Positions 61,101 to 64,000 of a stretch of DNA of 64,000 bases are shown here, piece after piece. The stretch is taken from the NCBI RefSeq assembly GCF_015832195.1, contig NC_052046.1, positions 47,192,473-47,256,472 of the forward strand, in the 5' to 3' direction. Each line of letters starts with the position of its first letter. The first letter of the stretch is position 1. The notes beneath the pieces are model-generated. The model worked only from the letters and a program-made list of their open reading frames with translations, was not told the origin of the DNA and did no database searches. The stretch comes from Motacilla alba alba. Lineage: Eukaryota > Chordata > Aves > Passeriformes > Motacillidae. A program made the translations under genes and the position numbers.

Positions 61101-64000
61101 AGCTGAATAGGGGAATCAGGCACTAACTTCATCCTGCCTGCACATTGTTGTGGTGCTGCTCTATTCTTCTCTTATGTAGAGCGCAAAACACTTCAGTTTC
61201 CCCTGGGTAAAATGTCACTACTTAAACATTGGCTATAGCCTCCGGGAAAACAAAATAAACACTAGCACCTGCTGATTCCAGGAGTCAGGTCCATCCTAAG
61301 AGCAGATACTGCCCACAGTCCCAAGAGCAGAGGGATAAGTGTCCCACAATAGCTGGGTGTCAGGAGCACACCACGCTGTCCCACACTGCACTGAGGATGG
61401 GGTCTTCCATTAAAATGCCTGATATTCCAAGAAAAAGCAAGGCAAAAATAAAGCTGCATGCTCTGTGCCATGTTTCACACAGTAGCCTGCCTTGGCTGCT
61501 GCCCATGCTGGCCATGAACACATGCAGTGGGCATGGCCCGGGGCGGTGTAACAATGATGAAAGCAGAAGTAGGTCTTGGATCTTTGGGTGACGTCAGACT
61601 CATGTGTAGGAGCCACAGCAGGGCAAAATGTCTGGTTTTCTAGGACTGGAGAGGAAAATCGCTTAGGACTGCAACTGTGTTTTTTCAGAGGGAGTCAAGT
61701 TACAATGTAGGTGTGTCAATAAAGTATTGAAAGGCTAGGTTCAAGTCCTAATTATTAAAGAAAACAGTTTCTCTTGATGATTGAGTACCTTAACACATAG
61801 TCATGTGATTTGGGGATACTTTGTTGTGGGTTCCTGAAGTAAAGGTGTAATTTCACAATACAGACATTGGACAGAGGCAGAGAGCTACGAAGACCTCTAG
61901 TGTGTATTGAGGTCAAGAAGAGATATGAAGAGCTGTTGCCCTCTGGATCTAGGCTGAGTGAGGAGAGAGTGGGTTCCCTCATGCCTACAACAGTAGCCCC
62001 TAGGTGGGTTCAAAAGAACAGTTGGTGGCAGAGCCCCAGTGTCTTCAGCATCCAGTATTTTCTGCTCCAAGGAGGTTATTGCCTGAAACAGACATTAACA
62101 AGGTATGTTACCTTTTACCTTCTACAAGTCCCTCAGCATTCATTTTTCTGTCCTTCATAAAGAATTACTCTTTAATTTATGACCCTGAGTACAGATTATT
62201 ACTTGGTGGGTTTTTTTTTTTCTCTAATGTTCCTTATGATTCCTGCTGAGGAAAGTTTTTGCTTTGGAGGCATATAATTGTGTATTGCAAAGCCCAGTTG
62301 TCCCAAGAAGACACACAGATCAGCCACCTGGCGTCAGCGGAAACATCCAGAATAAAAGTAAGATGTGTCTAGGGACTTGTGAGAGCTGGAGAGAGGCCAA
62401 TTGCAGACAGAGGGACTGTGTGAACTTGAACATCAAACCATGTTCTTATTTTATTTTTTTCTTTCTTCAGCTAATTTTAAGGAAATATGGCTGAGGCTTC
62501 AAAATAGAAGATGCTCTTTGTTCTGAAGTAGAAGGGTCTTGAGAATAACTGAGTATGTTGAATATATTATGAAGTGCTAAGTTTCTTTTTGTTTACTGTA
62601 TTTCATGGAGCCATAAGAAAGAACAAAATATGCAATTTCAAGCAAGACAAAAGTTGAATAGAAAGCTGTTCACAAATTCAGATGGCCTGGGCAGAAAGGA
62701 TTGGACAGGGCATTTTGAAGAAGAAAGAAAGAGTGAAAGATGTACAAAGTTTCAAAGACAGGGAAAAATTTTCAAGGCTTCTGGAAAAACACAAGTTTGG
62801 CACTACATAACAAAGGGCTTTCGGGTCATATTTCTCTGAAGGCGGCAGAAAGCCATCCACTGGAAAGCTGTTCCTGGATGTTGGGTCCCCTCTGTGTCCT
62901 GGAAAACATGACCTTGTTTATTCATGTAAAAAGAGGGATTTTTTTAGTGCCCAAAAAATCCTGTGTCCTTTCACTGATTATTCTTTTTAATTGAAATAAG
63001 TTCCAAACCTCTAAATGCTGAGCTAGTTAGGAAAGTCAAAAAAGCAACATTGATGTTTCACAATTATCATACTGCAGTTAAGAGGGAAAAAACCCCAAAA
63101 ATTATTGAATGTATGACAGTAGGGAAAAAAGCATGTGTAGGTAAGTGATGCTTTGGATACCTCCTCTCTTTCTCTACATATTTGGATGCAAATGTCCTGT
63201 GCCAAGGACAGGCAGTCCAGGCTGCCAGTTTTGCTGTGACAAGGCAAGGTTAACTAAGATAGACATGCTGAGCAATGAGGATATTTTGGCTGAGGAATAC
63301 AAATAGAGGAAGCAGTCACTGGTTACACCAGTTCGCTACTTCTCTCTGTTCTCCTGGGAAATTTGAAAACCAGATTTCCTTACTTACCTTACTGCTCAAA
63401 TTGCACCATTTCCCAAGGCAGGGTTTATCCATGCGTGTCTGGCTGGCTGCTGGCAATGGTTTGCCTCAATCATTGCTGACTTGGATAATTCCAGCCTTGG
63501 GTCAGGGAAATCAGTTTATAACCATGTTCAAACGGTAATGTTACATACCTTTTTCCAGATCTTACTATCTCCCTTTTAGCCTCAACCGCCTAACACTTTA
63601 TGAAAGACCTTGGTTTTAATAATTCCATTTTAATTTCAGGTTCACTTTAGCATCTGGTACCATTTTTTGATGGCAGCTCTTCTCTCATTTAGGCGAGTGA
63701 AAATTTGTGAGTCTCTAGTTCCAAGTAAAGAGAGGAATGCATTAACTTGGTTCCTCTGGATACATTTTTTTTTCTAAAATGCTATTCTACTTCCTTCATA
63801 TCCACATACTTCCATATTATTCTATTTCATTTGCTATTTAGTCACTTTAACTTTCTCTGTCATGCAGTCTTGTTTGGGAGGTTTTCTTGTGCAAGACCGG
63901 TGTGATGAAGGTAGAAAATTCTTGTGCAGGTTCCATTAATGTATATTTTAAAATGTTGTCAATGTGAGACATGAAATGCTGCATTTAGTTTTCATGACAG
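58112..64000. other. Intergenic sequence to the right end of the window
   Basis: No exon, RNA gene or further repeat was recognised. Overlapping open frames on both strands at about 60779-61132 lack similarity and other support. Confidence 0.5.

Noticed and set aside
60779..61132. 117-codon minus and 114-codon plus overlapping frames
   Set aside because: Mutual shadows without similarity, promoter or splice signals.

Overview
This window is vertebrate nuclear DNA: split exons with GT/AG borders, long AT-rich introns, one CpG island, and no operons or bacterial signals. The repeats (CR1 LINE fragments, an ERVL-type LTR with an internal remnant, and a solo LTR resembling avian ERVK) point to a bird, probably a songbird. 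That is inference from repeat type and protein similarity. The two recognisable protein-coding genes, SHC3 and S1PR3, are neighbours in other amniotes and are on chromosome Z in chicken, so a Z-linked origin is likely but cannot be shown from the sequence.

Left part (1-16.5 kb, + strand): the last seven coding exons of SHC3, a neuronal-type Shc phosphotyrosine adaptor. They cover the end of the PTB domain, the CH1 linker with its Tyr-X-Asn Grb2 sites and an adaptin-type motif, and the C-terminal SH2 domain. Joined, they give 349 codons plus stop with every phase agreeing. The first exons lie left of the window. Potential poly(A) signals follow at 16.49, 19.20 and 21.32 kb.

Middle (22.6-34.6 kb, - strand): a decayed 2-kb CR1 element separates the two convergent genes. 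S1PR3, a sphingosine-1-phosphate GPCR, has its whole 381-codon frame in one exon (27875-29020), with a long 3' UTR to the left. A strong acceptor at 29204/29205 and a CpG island at 33.75-34.56 kb with a minus-strand TATA motif support a non-coding first exon about 5 kb upstream.

Right part (34.6-64 kb): no gene is recognised. It holds a CR1 fragment (39.5-40.2 kb), a candidate plus-strand terminal exon (44.73 kb), a candidate minus-strand exon (46.93-47.14 kb), a 5' ERVL-type LTR followed by a broken gag-like stretch (49.86-52.45 kb), and an apparently complete solo LTR with a perfect 6-bp target-site duplication (57422-58105). The rest looks like ordinary intergenic DNA. The neighbours expected on this side from mammalian synteny (NXNL2, SPIN1) were not seen.

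No undescribed system was found with confidence. The best leads are the two candidate exons, the unidentified antisense ORF in an SHC3 intron, and the young-looking solo LTR.
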